Source: Gemmatimonadetes bacterium T265 (lineage in GTDB: Bacteria; Gemmatimonadota; Gemmatimonadetes; Gemmatimonadales; Gemmatimonadaceae). Taken from it: a stretch of DNA of 64,000 nt. Position numbers and translations under genes: made by a program. The stretch lies in NCBI GenBank assembly GCA_019973575.1, contig BPUI01000002.1:124001-188000 (forward strand), in the 5' to 3' direction. Under the pieces are notes generated by a model that worked only from the letters and a program-made list of their open reading frames with translations, had not been told where the DNA came from and did no database searches. Below, piece after piece: positions 52,893-61,373 of this stretch. How positions within the stretch are numbered: the stretch's first letter is position 1; each line of letters starts with the position of its first letter.

Positions 52893-54529
52893 GTCGGGGC
52901 TCTCGTGGCGGCGGGGGTGGCGGTCGCGAGGCGCCGCGCGACGGCGGGGACGTCGAGGACGAGCGCGACTTCCCCGCCGTCGAGTATCGTCGCTCCCGCG
53001 GCGATCCTGAACGCACCGCGTGGCGTCGCGACGGGCTTCAGGACGCAGTCGCGGGTGCCGACGAGCGCGTCGACCGCGACCGCAATCGCCGGCGCGTCGG
53101 ACGCCGGCGCGAGCAGCACAATCTCCGCGTCCGGGCCGCCGCCGGCGCGCACCGGCGCGCCGAGTACCGCGGCGAGCGACGGCGCGCCCGCGTCGGCGGC
53201 CGACGCCTCGCGCGTGCCGCGCACGTGAACGAGCGGGATCGCGAACGCGGCTCCGCCCGCGCGGGCGACGAGCGCGGGCACGACCGCCCACGCCAGGGGC
53301 ATGCGGAGCGTGAACGTCGTTCCCACGCCCGCGGCCGTCTCAAGGGTGAGCGCGCCGCCTAACGCTCGCACGCGCGCGAGCGCGGCGTCCACGCCGACGC
53401 CCCGCCCCGAGATGTTGCCGACCGTGTGCGCGGTCGTGAGGCCGGGGAGGGCGAGACATTCGAGGAGCGTGGCGTCGTCGACCGCGCCGTCCCGAACGTC
53501 GGTCGCGCCGTCGACCGCGCCGCCCCGGGCGCGCGCGCGCGCAGCTACCGCGTCGCGGTCGACACCGCGCCCGTCGTCCGCGACTTGGACCACGAGCGCG
53601 TTCCCGTCGCGCGCCGCCCGGACGACCACGCGCCCCTCGGGCGGTTTGCCGGCGCCGACACGCGCGGCAGGAGCCTCGATTCCGTGGTCGACCGCGTTGC
53701 GCAGCAGGTGAACGAGCGGCTCGGCGAGCGCGTCGATCACGGCGCGGTCCGCGACGACGTCGCCGCCGTGCGTCTCGAACGCGACCTGTTTGCCCGTCGC
53801 ACCCGCGGCCTGACGCACGACTCGTGGCAACTCGGCGAGGAGCTCGGCGACGGCGACCAGCCGTGCGGAGCGCACCTCGTCGCCGAACGCGCCCGAAACG
53901 CGCCCGAGGTCGGCGACCGCACGCGCCAGTGTTGCGTCGCCGCTCTGCGCGGCGGCGTTGGCGAGCCGGTCGCACACGCCCGTGAGGTCGCCCGCGAGGT
54001 CGAGCAGGCGGTCGAGCGACCCGACGTCGACGCGCATCGTACTCGCGACGGCTGCCGGCAACGCGCGGCGGACGTCGGCGGGCGCAATCGCCTGCGGCGA
54101 CCGATCGGTCGGCGAGGTCGCCAGCATTGCTAACGCAGCAACGGCGTCGTGCACGCGTGCTTGCTCGTCCGCCGCGTGATCCGGCGCGATGCTGGCCTCG
54201 ACCGAGTCTTCGAGGGTGTCGAGCGCAGTCACGATCGCCGGCACGCTCCGGGTCCGGAGGTCCGCCGACCCCTCACGAAGTCGGGCGAGCGCGCTTTCGA
54301 GCGCGTGCGCGATCGCTTCGACCGGCGCGTACCCCATCGCCCCGGACATCCCTTTCACGGTGTGCACGCTCCGGAAGAGCGCGTCCACCTCGGCCGTCGC
54401 GCCGCCGTCCGCCGCCAGTCGCGTGATCGCACCGCGCGCCGCGCCGAGTTGTTCGCGCGCCTCGCGGGCGAAAAGGGCCGCGTACTTGGCCGCGGAAAGC
54501 TCGGGCGCGAGCCCCGCGCCCGTGCTCAG
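52889..54529 (-). CDS. cheA: Chemotaxis-type histidine kinase CheA
   Basis: This is a 546-residue kinase. The HPt domain has phospho-acceptor H56 in LFRSVHTVKGMSGAMGY. There is no clear P2 CheY-binding domain. A P3 dimerisation helix pair, the HATPase domain (LVHLLRNAVDHGIEAP, VADDGRGVD, NISGRGVGVDAAL) and a C-terminal CheW-like P5 domain (AFAIPLVHVRGTR) follow. No ATG, GTG or TTG exists in frame between the cheY gene and the HPt helix. The only start consistent with an intact HPt is a CTG at 54529, which overlaps the cheY TGA as CTGA. The stop overlaps cheC. Confidence 0.9.
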   Translation of the reverse strand: MSTGAGLAPELSAAKYAALFAREAREQLGAARGAITRLAADGGATAEVDALFRSVHTVKGMSGAMGYAPVEAIAHALESALARLREGSADLRTRSVPAIVTALDTLEDSVEASIAPDHAADEQARVHDAVAALAMLATSPTDRSPQAIAPADVRRALPAAVASTMRVDVGSLDRLLDLAGDLTGVCDRLANAAAQSGDATLARAVADLGRVSGAFGDEVRSARLVAVAELLAELPRVVRQAAGATGKQVAFETHGGDVVADRAVIDALAEPLVHLLRNAVDHGIEAPAARVGAGKPPEGRVVVRAARDGNALVVQVADDGRGVDRDAVAARARARGGAVDGATDVRDGAVDDATLLECLALPGLTTAHTVGNISGRGVGVDAALARVRALGGALTLETAAGVGTTFTLRMPLAWAVVPALVARAGGAAFAIPLVHVRGTREASAADAGAPSLAAVLGAPVRAGGGPDAEIVLLAPASDAPAIAVAVDALVGTRDCVLKPVATPRGAFRIAAGATILDGGEVALVLDVPAVARRLATATPAATRAPT

Positions 54530-54891
54530 GCCAGGGCTCGCTCGGCGGCCTCGACGACGCGGGCCGGCTGGAACGGCTTCACGACGAAGTCGCGTGCGCC
54601 GGCCTGAATCGCCTCCACGACGAGGGCCTGCTGACCCATCGCGCTGCACATCACGACGCGGGCGGCCGGGTCGTGCGCGCGGATCGCGCGCACCGCGTCC
54701 ACCCCGCCCATGTCGGGCATGACGATGTCCATGGTGACGAGGTCCGGGCTCAGGTCGCGGTACCGGGCGACGGCTTCGGCACCGGTCGTCGCCTCGCCGA
54801 CCACGTTGTAACCCGCCTGCTGAAGGATGTCGCTGACCATCGCCCGCATGAACAGGGCGTCGTCGCAAACCAGGACCGTGTGCGCCATCAT
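54526..54891 (-). CDS. cheY: Single-domain response regulator CheY
   Basis: This 121-residue receiver has the acidic pair VCDDALFM, phospho-acceptor D55 in LVTMDIVMPDMGG, Thr/Ser at CSAMG, and Lys in FVVKPFQP. There is no output domain, so it acts by protein contact. The start is the first of two tandem ATGs (54891), overlapping the cheW TGA as ATGA. A strong Shine-Dalgarno GGAGGAAG lies right before it, one of few in the window. It sits between cheW and cheA. Confidence 0.95.
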   Translation of the reverse strand: MMAHTVLVCDDALFMRAMVSDILQQAGYNVVGEATTGAEAVARYRDLSPDLVTMDIVMPDMGGVDAVRAIRAHDPAARVVMCSAMGQQALVVEAIQAGARDFVVKPFQPARVVEAAERALA

Positions 54892-55394
54892 CTTCCTCCG
54901 TCGGAGTCGTCGACCACGTCGCCGATGAGCGCCGCCGCGTCGAGCAACGGCAGCACGGGGCCGTTGGCGGCGTCGGGCCGCGCGGCGCCGAGGAGACGCA
55001 CGGCGCCGGAGACGGGCAACAGCCGCCCGGACCAGAGGCGGACGGCGGGAACGTCGGACGCGGCGCGCCCCGTCACGGGGCGCGCGGCGGCAACACGCGC
55101 CGGCGACGCGCCGCTGAGCGCGATCGCGCGCGTGCCCGATGCGATCACGACGGCCGCGCGACCGGCGTCGTTGCTCGGCGCGAAGTCGAGCACGGGCACG
55201 ATGTGCCCGCGCACGGCCGTGACACCTGACACGTCTGCCGGCGCCCCCGGGTAGGCGCTGACGCGGTCCACGCGCGCGACCTCGCGGACCACCCCAACCG
55301 GGATCGCGATCGGTGTGCTCCCATCGGGAAACGCGAGCACGAGAACGTCGAACACCGGCGGCCCGTCCGGGGCCGTGGCATCGGATTCCGTCAT
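54888..55394 (-). CDS. cheW: CheW-type coupling protein
   Basis: It couples receptors to CheA. At 168 residues it has a CheW fold: FDVLVLAFPDGSTPIAIPVG, VVREVARVDRVSAYPGAP, VSGVTAVRGHIVPVLDFAP. It is the first gene of the cheW-cheY-cheA-cheC run, starting 21 bases after rluD. The ATG at 55394 has no clear Shine-Dalgarno. The chemoreceptor that should partner it is not in the window. Confidence 0.92.
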   Translation of the reverse strand: MTESDATAPDGPPVFDVLVLAFPDGSTPIAIPVGVVREVARVDRVSAYPGAPADVSGVTAVRGHIVPVLDFAPSNDAGRAAVVIASGTRAIALSGASPARVAAARPVTGRAASDVPAVRLWSGRLLPVSGAVRLLGAARPDAANGPVLPLLDAAALIGDVVDDSDGGR

Positions 55395-55415
55395 CCCGCG
55401 GGCGTGTGGGCGCCG

Positions 55416-56396
55416 TTAATCGTCGGCGTAGAACCCGAAGTGTTCGAGCGGGTCCGGCAGCTGGTCGAGCGCGGGATCGCCGACGAGCGTGGCGAGCGCG
55501 CGGCGCAGGTCGTCCGGCAGCGACGCGCGAAACACCATCTCGCGCCCGTCGGCAGGATGGCGGAAGCGCAGCTCGGCCGCGTGCAGGAAGTGGCGCCGCG
55601 GCGGCAGCGCGACAAGCCGGCGCCCGCCGCCGCCGCCGTACACGTCGTCGCCGAGTACCGGGTGCCCCAAGCTCGCAAGGTGGACGCGGATCTGGTGCGT
55701 GCGACCCGTGTGCAGACGGGCGCGCAGCAGGTCCCCCGCGTCGCCCCTCGCGAGGCGTGTGAAGTCGGTGCGCGCCGGTTTTCCGGTCGCGACCACGGCC
55801 ATGCGCTGCCGATTACGCGGGTCGCGCGCGACCGACTTTTCGACCGTGAACCGCTCGGCGGTCACGTGCCCCCAACACGCCGCGGCGTACCGGCGCGTGA
55901 CCGTCCGCGCGGCGATGGCCGCGGAGAGAACGCGATGCGCACGCTCCGTTTTCGCGACGACCAGAAGCCCCGAAGTGTCCTTGTCGATCCGGTGAACGAG
56001 GCCGGGTCGCTCGTGCGAGCCCCCCGCGTCGAGCGATTGCCCGCGACCGACGAGCGCGTTGACGAGCGTCCCCGTCCAATTCCCAGGCGCCGGATGGACT
56101 ACCATCCCGGCCGGCTTGTCGACGACGACCAAGTCGTCGTCCTCGTGGACGATCGCGAGCGGGATGTCCTCGCCGACGAGATCGCGGCCGATGGGTGCGG
56201 GGACGTCCACAATGACGGTCTCGCGGGGACGTAGTCGCCAACTAGCCTTCTCGCGACGGCCGTCGACGGCCACGCGCGCGTTGGCGATGAGCGTCGCGGC
56301 CTGCGTGCGCGAGATGGCGAGCCTCTGCGCGACGAAGAGGTCGAGGCGCTCGCCGATCGCGTCGTCCGCGACGTCCAGCTCGTGCGTGCCGGACAT
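55416..56396 (-). CDS. rluD: RluA-family 23S rRNA/tRNA pseudouridine synthase (RluD-like)
   Basis: It converts uridines to pseudouridine in structured RNA. At 326 residues it has an N-terminal S4 domain (ERLDLFVAQRLAISRTQAAT) and a catalytic domain with GLVHRIDKDTSGLLVVAKT (catalytic D138) and HTGRTHQIRVHLA. I chose the ATG at 56396 with GAGG four bases upstream; a TTG at 56423 would add nine residues. The ileS-lspA-rluD order is widely conserved. The exact target (RluD versus RluC type) is inferred from context. Confidence 0.93.
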   Translation of the reverse strand: MSGTHELDVADDAIGERLDLFVAQRLAISRTQAATLIANARVAVDGRREKASWRLRPRETVIVDVPAPIGRDLVGEDIPLAIVHEDDDLVVVDKPAGMVVHPAPGNWTGTLVNALVGRGQSLDAGGSHERPGLVHRIDKDTSGLLVVAKTERAHRVLSAAIAARTVTRRYAAACWGHVTAERFTVEKSVARDPRNRQRMAVVATGKPARTDFTRLARGDAGDLLRARLHTGRTHQIRVHLASLGHPVLGDDVYGGGGGRRLVALPPRRHFLHAAELRFRHPADGREMVFRASLPDDLRRALATLVGDPALDQLPDPLEHFGFYADD

Positions 56397-56451
56397 CACC
56401 TCGGGCCGCGCAGGGCCTGTCAACGGCGGCCGCGCTGGCAGGCGCCCGCCC

Positions 56452-57033
56452 TCACGGGCGCGCGATCTCGACGGGGTCGGCCGGCGCGTCCAGCGTGCTG
56501 CTGGCGCCCGAGCCGGACTGCGCGCCGACCTGCATGCGCGATTCGAAGCGCCAGAGCAGAAGCACGAGCAGAACGGCGCCGACGCTCACCGCAGAATCCG
56601 CCACGTTGAACGTCCAGAACCGAATGTCGCCGACCCCGACGTCGATGAAGTCGACGACGCCCGCGGGCGAGTGGAAGCGGTCGACGAGGTTCCCGATCGC
56701 ACCTCCCATCACGGCCGCGATCGCGAAGCGGAGCGCGCGCTCTGTGACCGGCAGGCTCCGGTACAACCGGACGAGGAAGCCGAGGATCAGGACGGTCAGC
56801 GCCGGGAACGCCCACCACGACGCGCGCCCGAGGTGCATGCCGAACGCCGCGCCCGGGTTGAAAGTCAACGTGAAGCGGACCGCGTTGCCGAGGACGTCGC
56901 GCGGGACGTGCGGCGTGAGATTGGCGACCGCGGCGCGCTTGGTGACCTGGTCGGCAACGACGATTGTCGCGACGAGTGCGGCGGACGCCACGACGGAGAG
57001 CGACCGACCGGCGGCCGCGGCGCGCGCGGTCAC
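56452..57033 (-). CDS. lspA: Lipoprotein signal peptidase, second copy
   Basis: This aspartyl signal peptidase II cleaves prolipoproteins. At 193 residues it has four transmembrane helices. FNPGAAFGMHLG, GAIGNLVDRFHS, VVDFIDVGVG and FNVADSAVSVGA are all present; the catalytic Asp pair is D128 and D146. The GTG start overlaps the stop of the first lspA (GTGA), so two complete copies lie in tandem. This copy has all family motifs intact. The C-terminal 25 residues form a polar extension. Confidence 0.93.
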   Translation of the reverse strand: MTARAAAAGRSLSVVASAALVATIVVADQVTKRAAVANLTPHVPRDVLGNAVRFTLTFNPGAAFGMHLGRASWWAFPALTVLILGFLVRLYRSLPVTERALRFAIAAVMGGAIGNLVDRFHSPAGVVDFIDVGVGDIRFWTFNVADSAVSVGAVLLVLLLWRFESRMQVGAQSGSGASSTLDAPADPVEIARP

Positions 57034-57602
57034 GCGATCCCCGGCGGAGAACTGCCCAGCGCCAGGTCGGCGGCGGCCGGCTCGGGGCGGGGATCGAGGC
57101 CCCAGAGGACGCGGAAGAGGAGCGCCGCGCCGACCGTCACCGCGACGTCGGCCAGGTTGAACGTCGGCCAGCGGTGCGCGCCGACGCCGACGTCGAAGAA
57201 GTCGATCACGCCGTCGTCGGAGACGACGCGCGTGAGCGCGTTGCCGAGTGCGCCGCCGGCGAGCAGGGCGAGGGCGAAGACGCGGAGGTTGGCGCGGTCG
57301 GGCGTCGCGCGGTAAAACGTCCAGACCGCGCGGAGCACGACCGCCGTCAAGACGAGGAAGATGCCGCGCGACCACGGCCCCAGGTGCAGCCCGAACGCCG
57401 CACCGGGGTTGTACACCAGCGTTAGGCGGAGCCACGCCCCCGCGACCGCGTGCGGGAAACCCGACGGGGTGAGCGCGTACGCGGCGACCGCCTTCGTCAG
57501 GAGGTCGGCGAGGACGACGACCACGACGACGGGCCAGAACAGCACGCCGTTCGTGTTCGCGGCCTCCGGCGCGGCGGGGACGTCAGACTTCCTTCTTCCC
57601 AT
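57030..57602 (-). CDS. Lipoprotein signal peptidase-like protein, first copy
   Basis: This 190-residue LspA has YNPGAAFGLHLG, GALGNALTRVVS, VIDFFDVGVG and FNLADVAVTVGA. The catalytic Asp pair (D134, D152) is kept, but the NxxDR motif is NALTR (121-125), replacing the usual Asp by Thr. It could be a specialised or weaker copy. I chose the ATG at 57602, overlapping the dksA-like gene by 20 bases, with GAAGAAG just upstream. It is coupled to the second copy by GTGA. Confidence 0.88.
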   Translation of the reverse strand: MGRRKSDVPAAPEAANTNGVLFWPVVVVVVLADLLTKAVAAYALTPSGFPHAVAGAWLRLTLVYNPGAAFGLHLGPWSRGIFLVLTAVVLRAVWTFYRATPDRANLRVFALALLAGGALGNALTRVVSDDGVIDFFDVGVGAHRWPTFNLADVAVTVGAALLFRVLWGLDPRPEPAAADLALGSSPPGIA

Positions 57603-58041
57603 CTTCTTCGCGCTGCTTGCAGTCGAAGCAGAAGCGCGCGTGGGGCAGCGCATCGAGACGCTCGTACGCGATGTTGCGGCCGCACGAGTGACAGCGGCCG
57701 AACGTCTCGGGCGAGCGGTAGAGCCGGCGCAGCGCCTCGTCGATGTGCCACATGAAGCGGCCTTCCTGGCTCGCGAAGAGGAAGGCCTTCTCGCGCTCCA
57801 TCGCGTCGGTGCCCTGGTCGGCCATGTGGAACGAGTACGAACTCAGGTCGCCGCCCGCCTCCTGCGGGTTCGCGCCGAAGGTCTCTCCGTGGTGGCCGAG
57901 CTCCTTGAGCACGCGCTTACGCTCTTCGAGCAGGCGCTTCTCGAAGTGGGCGATCTCCTTGGTACTGAGCGGCGTGAACGTGGCGGGCGACGTCGCGTCG
58001 CCCGCGGCGTTCGGCGCCGCCGTCGGGCCGGAACTGGCCAT
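57583..58041 (-). CDS. DksA/TraR-family C4 zinc-finger protein
   Basis: This 152-residue protein has a long N-terminal coiled coil (KEIAHFEKRLLEERKRVLKE) and a zinc finger with C117, C120, C138, C141, all cysteines as in TraR/DksA homologues of the YocK type. Such proteins bind RNA polymerase secondary channels or have unknown roles. The spot between ileS and lspA is a known one for this family. The ATG at 58041 follows the ileS stop by 11 bases. Confidence 0.88.
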   Translation of the reverse strand: MASSGPTAAPNAAGDATSPATFTPLSTKEIAHFEKRLLEERKRVLKELGHHGETFGANPQEAGGDLSSYSFHMADQGTDAMEREKAFLFASQEGRFMWHIDEALRRLYRSPETFGRCHSCGRNIAYERLDALPHARFCFDCKQREEDGKKEV

Positions 58042-58052
58042 GCGGGTGAGTC

Positions 58053-61000
58053 CTAGCTGAAGGTCTTCCGGAGGAGGACGTGCACGACGGCGCCGTCGAT
58101 CTCCAGCGTACGCGAAACCGTAGAAGCTAGCGCGTCGACGCCGCCCGCGGTTCCGTCGCTCAGCGTCGTGCCGTCGCCGCCGTCGATCGCGAGCGTCGAG
58201 GCGAGCACCTCGCCGGCGACGTAACTGGCGTGTGTCCTGACGGCGGCCTCGACCGATGCGTCACCCCAGAGCTGGAGTACGATGCGGTCGCTGACCTCCA
58301 ACCCACTCTCCTTTCGCAGGCGTTGGACCCGGCTGACGACCTCACGGGCGAGTCCCTCCGCCCGCAGTTCGGGCGTGACCGCCGCGTCGAGCGCCGCGAC
58401 GTATCCGCCCTCCTCCTCCACGGCGTACGCGCCCGCGGCGCGCCGGACGATCGCGAGGTCGTCGGTCTCGAGTGGATGGTCGACGCCGTCGACGGCAATG
58501 AAGACCGGCTCGCCGCGCTCGAACGCGTGGAGGGCGTCGGTGCCGAGCGCGGAGACGGCCCGCGCCGCGAGGGGTGTCGACTTGCCGAACCGTTTGCCGA
58601 GGGAGCGGAAGTTCGGCTTGGCTTCGAGCGTGACGAGCGCATCACCGCTCGTTGCCCACTGCACGGCCTTCACGTTCAGCTCGGCCGCGAGCAGCGGCGC
58701 GAGGGCGTGCAGCGCTTCGGTCACGTGCGCTTCGTGGACCGGCGCGACGGCGACGAGCGTGGCGAGCGGCTGGCGGACGCCGATCCCGACGGCCTCGCGC
58801 CCAGCACGTCCCAAGTTGACGAGGCGGCGGACGGCGTCCATCGCCGCGGCGAGCGCGTCCGCGTCGTCGCCGAGGGCGTCGGCGTGCGGGCGCACGTACG
58901 GCGCGAGGTGCACACTTTCGCCCGCGTCGAGGCCGCCGGTCAGCGCGCGGTGCACCCAGTCGGCGAGGAACGGCGTGAACGGCGCGAGGAGGCGCGCGGT
59001 GACGAGCAGAACTTCGCGCAGGGTCGCGAACGCGGCGCGCTGGTCGTCGGTCGTGACGTCGTAGAAGCGGGCGCGGGTGAGCCGGAGATACCACTTGCTG
59101 ACGTCCGCGTCGAAAAACTCGACCACGCGGCGCGCGGCCGCGGTCGGGTCGAGCGCGCCGAGCAGCGCGTCGGCGTCGCGCTCCAACGCGGCGAGCCGGC
59201 CTAACACCCAGCGGTCGAGCCCCGGGCGGTCCGCCACGGCCGGGTCGGCGTCGGACGGCGCCCACCCGAAGTTGGCGTAGAGCGAGAAGAACGCGTAGAC
59301 GTTCTTGAGCGTGACGAGGAAGTTGCCCGCCGTCTGGCGGATCTGGGCCTCGTCGAACGGGAGCTGGTTCCACACCTCGCTGCGGGTGACGAAGAAGAGT
59401 CGCGCCGCGTCGGCCCCGTGCCGTTCCATCACGGCCCACGGGTCGACGGTATTCCCGAGGCTCTTCGACATCTTCTTCTCGTCCGCGTCGAGGACGACGC
59501 CGTTCACGACGACGGACCGGTACGGCGCCGCCGGCTCGCCGGCGTTGTTGGGCAGCGCATCGCCCAGTCCCGTCGCGATCGCGAGCAGCGAGTAGAACCA
59601 GCCGCGCGTCTGGTCCTGCCCCTCGGCGATGAAGTCGGCGGGGAACTGCCGTGCGACGACGTCCCGGTTCTCGAACGGGAAGTGCCACTGGGCGAAGGGC
59701 ATTGACCCCGAGTCGAACCACGCGTCGACGACCTCCGGCACGCGCCGCATCGTCCCGGTCCCGCTCGGCGCCGGCCAGGTGTACGCGTCGATATAGGGCT
59801 TGTGTGGGTCGAAGTCGTCGGGGAGGGCGCGGCCGACCTTCTCGGCGAGCTGCGCGTAGGACCCGATCGCTTCGACTTCGGTCGGGTCGGCGTCGTTGAC
59901 CCAGAGCGGGAGCGGCGTGCCCCAGTACCGGTCGCGCGAGACGGCCCAGTCGATGTTGTTCTCGAGCCACGACCCGAAGCGTCCGGTCCCGACGCTCTCG
60001 GGGTGCCAGTCGACGCGCGCGTTGCGCGCGAGCATCGCGTCCTTGTACGCCGTCGTGCGGACGAACCACGACGAACGTGCGTAGTAGAGCAGCGGCGTGC
60101 CGCAGCGCCAGCAGTGCGGGTAGCTGTGCAGGAAGCTCGACGCCTTCCAGAGCACGTCGCGCGCGCGGAGTTCGTCGATGATCGTCGCGGCCGCGTCGCG
60201 CACGCGCACGCCGCCGACGACCGGCACCGCCTCGTCGAACTCGCCGCGCGCGTTCACCGGCTGCAGGAACGCGAGGCCGTGCCGCTGGCCGGCCGCGTAG
60301 TCGTCCGCGCCGAACGCGGGCGCCATGTGCACGACGCCCGAGCCTTCCTCCGCCGACACGAAGTCCTCCGCGACGATCAGCTCGTGGGCGCCCGCGCCCG
60401 CCGCGCCCTCGGCCGGGTACGCGACCCAGTCGAGGGGCCGGCGGTAGCGGCGGCCGGCGAGCTCGCCCCCGCGCAGGCGCGAGACGACGTCCCACCGGTC
60501 GGTCCAGTCCGCGCCTAACACGCCCGGCGCGCGCGCCGCGGCAAGCAGGATCGTGCCGCCGTCGTCGGCCGACGCGTCGCGCCCGCGTCTGCGGAGCTCG
60601 ACGTACTCGAGCGCGGGGTTGACCGCGAGGGCCGTGTTCGAGACGAGCGTCCAGGGCGTCGTCGTCCAGACGAGGATCCGGCGCCGGCCGGCGGTCGCCT
60701 CCCCGTCCCCGGGCACGAGGTCGAGCGCGACGTAGACGCTCGGGTCGTCTACGTCCTTATAACCCTGCGCGACCTCGTGGCTCGAGAGCGTCGTCTCGCA
60801 GCGCGGGCAGTACGGGAGGATCTTGTGCCCCTGGTAGAGCAGCCCGCGCGCGTGCAGCGTCGCGAGCGCCCACCACGCGCTCTCGACGTAGTCGTTGGAG
60901 TACGTGACGTACGGGTCGGCGTAGTCGAGCCAGTACGCCATGCGGGCGGAGAGCCGCTCCCACTCCTCCCGGTAGCGGAACACGCTCTCGCGGCAGAGCC

Positions 61001-61373
61001 GGTTGAACTCGGCCACGCCGACGCGCTCGATGTCCCGCTTGCCGCTGATGCCTAACGCCTTCTCGATCTCGATCTCGACGGGGAGCCCGTGCGTGTCCCA
61101 GCCCGCCTTGCGCGGCACGTGGCGCCCGCGCATGGTGCGGTGGCGGCAGACGAGGTCCTTGACGGTGCGCGCGAAGACGTGGTGGATGCCGGGGCGGCCG
61201 TTCGCCGTCGGCGGCCCCTCGTAGAAGACGAACGGCGGGCCGCCGGCGCGCGCGGCCTGCACGCGTTCGAAGAGGCGCTCCTCGCGCCAGCGCGCAAGCA
61301 TCGCCTCCTCGAGCTCCCGCTGCGGGCGGTCCGCCGCGAGCGTCGGGTAACGCGCGTCGGGCACGACGCTCAC
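58053..61373 (-). CDS. ileS: Isoleucine--tRNA ligase
   Basis: This class I synthetase charges tRNA-Ile and edits valine. At 1106 residues it belongs to the long, eukaryote-like group. The HIGH box reads GIHH (62-65) in PTANGRPGIHHVFART, a variant known in several phyla. KMSKS is exact (DEKKMSKSLGN, about 632-642). The editing domain has YKDVDDPSVYVALDL and WTTTPWTLVSNTAL. The start is the GTG at 61373, overlapping the divIVA stop (GTGA). The long form is often associated with mupirocin insensitivity (family knowledge, not tested). Three GTTAGGC heptamers lie inside. Confidence 0.97.
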   Translation of the reverse strand: MSVVPDARYPTLAADRPQRELEEAMLARWREERLFERVQAARAGGPPFVFYEGPPTANGRPGIHHVFARTVKDLVCRHRTMRGRHVPRKAGWDTHGLPVEIEIEKALGISGKRDIERVGVAEFNRLCRESVFRYREEWERLSARMAYWLDYADPYVTYSNDYVESAWWALATLHARGLLYQGHKILPYCPRCETTLSSHEVAQGYKDVDDPSVYVALDLVPGDGEATAGRRRILVWTTTPWTLVSNTALAVNPALEYVELRRRGRDASADDGGTILLAAARAPGVLGADWTDRWDVVSRLRGGELAGRRYRRPLDWVAYPAEGAAGAGAHELIVAEDFVSAEEGSGVVHMAPAFGADDYAAGQRHGLAFLQPVNARGEFDEAVPVVGGVRVRDAAATIIDELRARDVLWKASSFLHSYPHCWRCGTPLLYYARSSWFVRTTAYKDAMLARNARVDWHPESVGTGRFGSWLENNIDWAVSRDRYWGTPLPLWVNDADPTEVEAIGSYAQLAEKVGRALPDDFDPHKPYIDAYTWPAPSGTGTMRRVPEVVDAWFDSGSMPFAQWHFPFENRDVVARQFPADFIAEGQDQTRGWFYSLLAIATGLGDALPNNAGEPAAPYRSVVVNGVVLDADEKKMSKSLGNTVDPWAVMERHGADAARLFFVTRSEVWNQLPFDEAQIRQTAGNFLVTLKNVYAFFSLYANFGWAPSDADPAVADRPGLDRWVLGRLAALERDADALLGALDPTAAARRVVEFFDADVSKWYLRLTRARFYDVTTDDQRAAFATLREVLLVTARLLAPFTPFLADWVHRALTGGLDAGESVHLAPYVRPHADALGDDADALAAAMDAVRRLVNLGRAGREAVGIGVRQPLATLVAVAPVHEAHVTEALHALAPLLAAELNVKAVQWATSGDALVTLEAKPNFRSLGKRFGKSTPLAARAVSALGTDALHAFERGEPVFIAVDGVDHPLETDDLAIVRRAAGAYAVEEEGGYVAALDAAVTPELRAEGLAREVVSRVQRLRKESGLEVSDRIVLQLWGDASVEAAVRTHASYVAGEVLASTLAIDGGDGTTLSDGTAGGVDALASTVSRTLEIDGAVVHVLLRKTFS

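Noticed and set aside
56418-56423. Consensus TTGACA on the minus strand upstream of rluD
   Set aside because: The hexamer 17 bases on is GGTGAT, overlapping the Shine-Dalgarno and ATG, so no -10 box is present.
58053-61373. GIHH instead of HIGH in IleS as a possible dead enzyme
   Set aside because: The variant is known in long-form IleS of several phyla, KMSKS is exact and the rest is full length, so the enzyme is most likely active.
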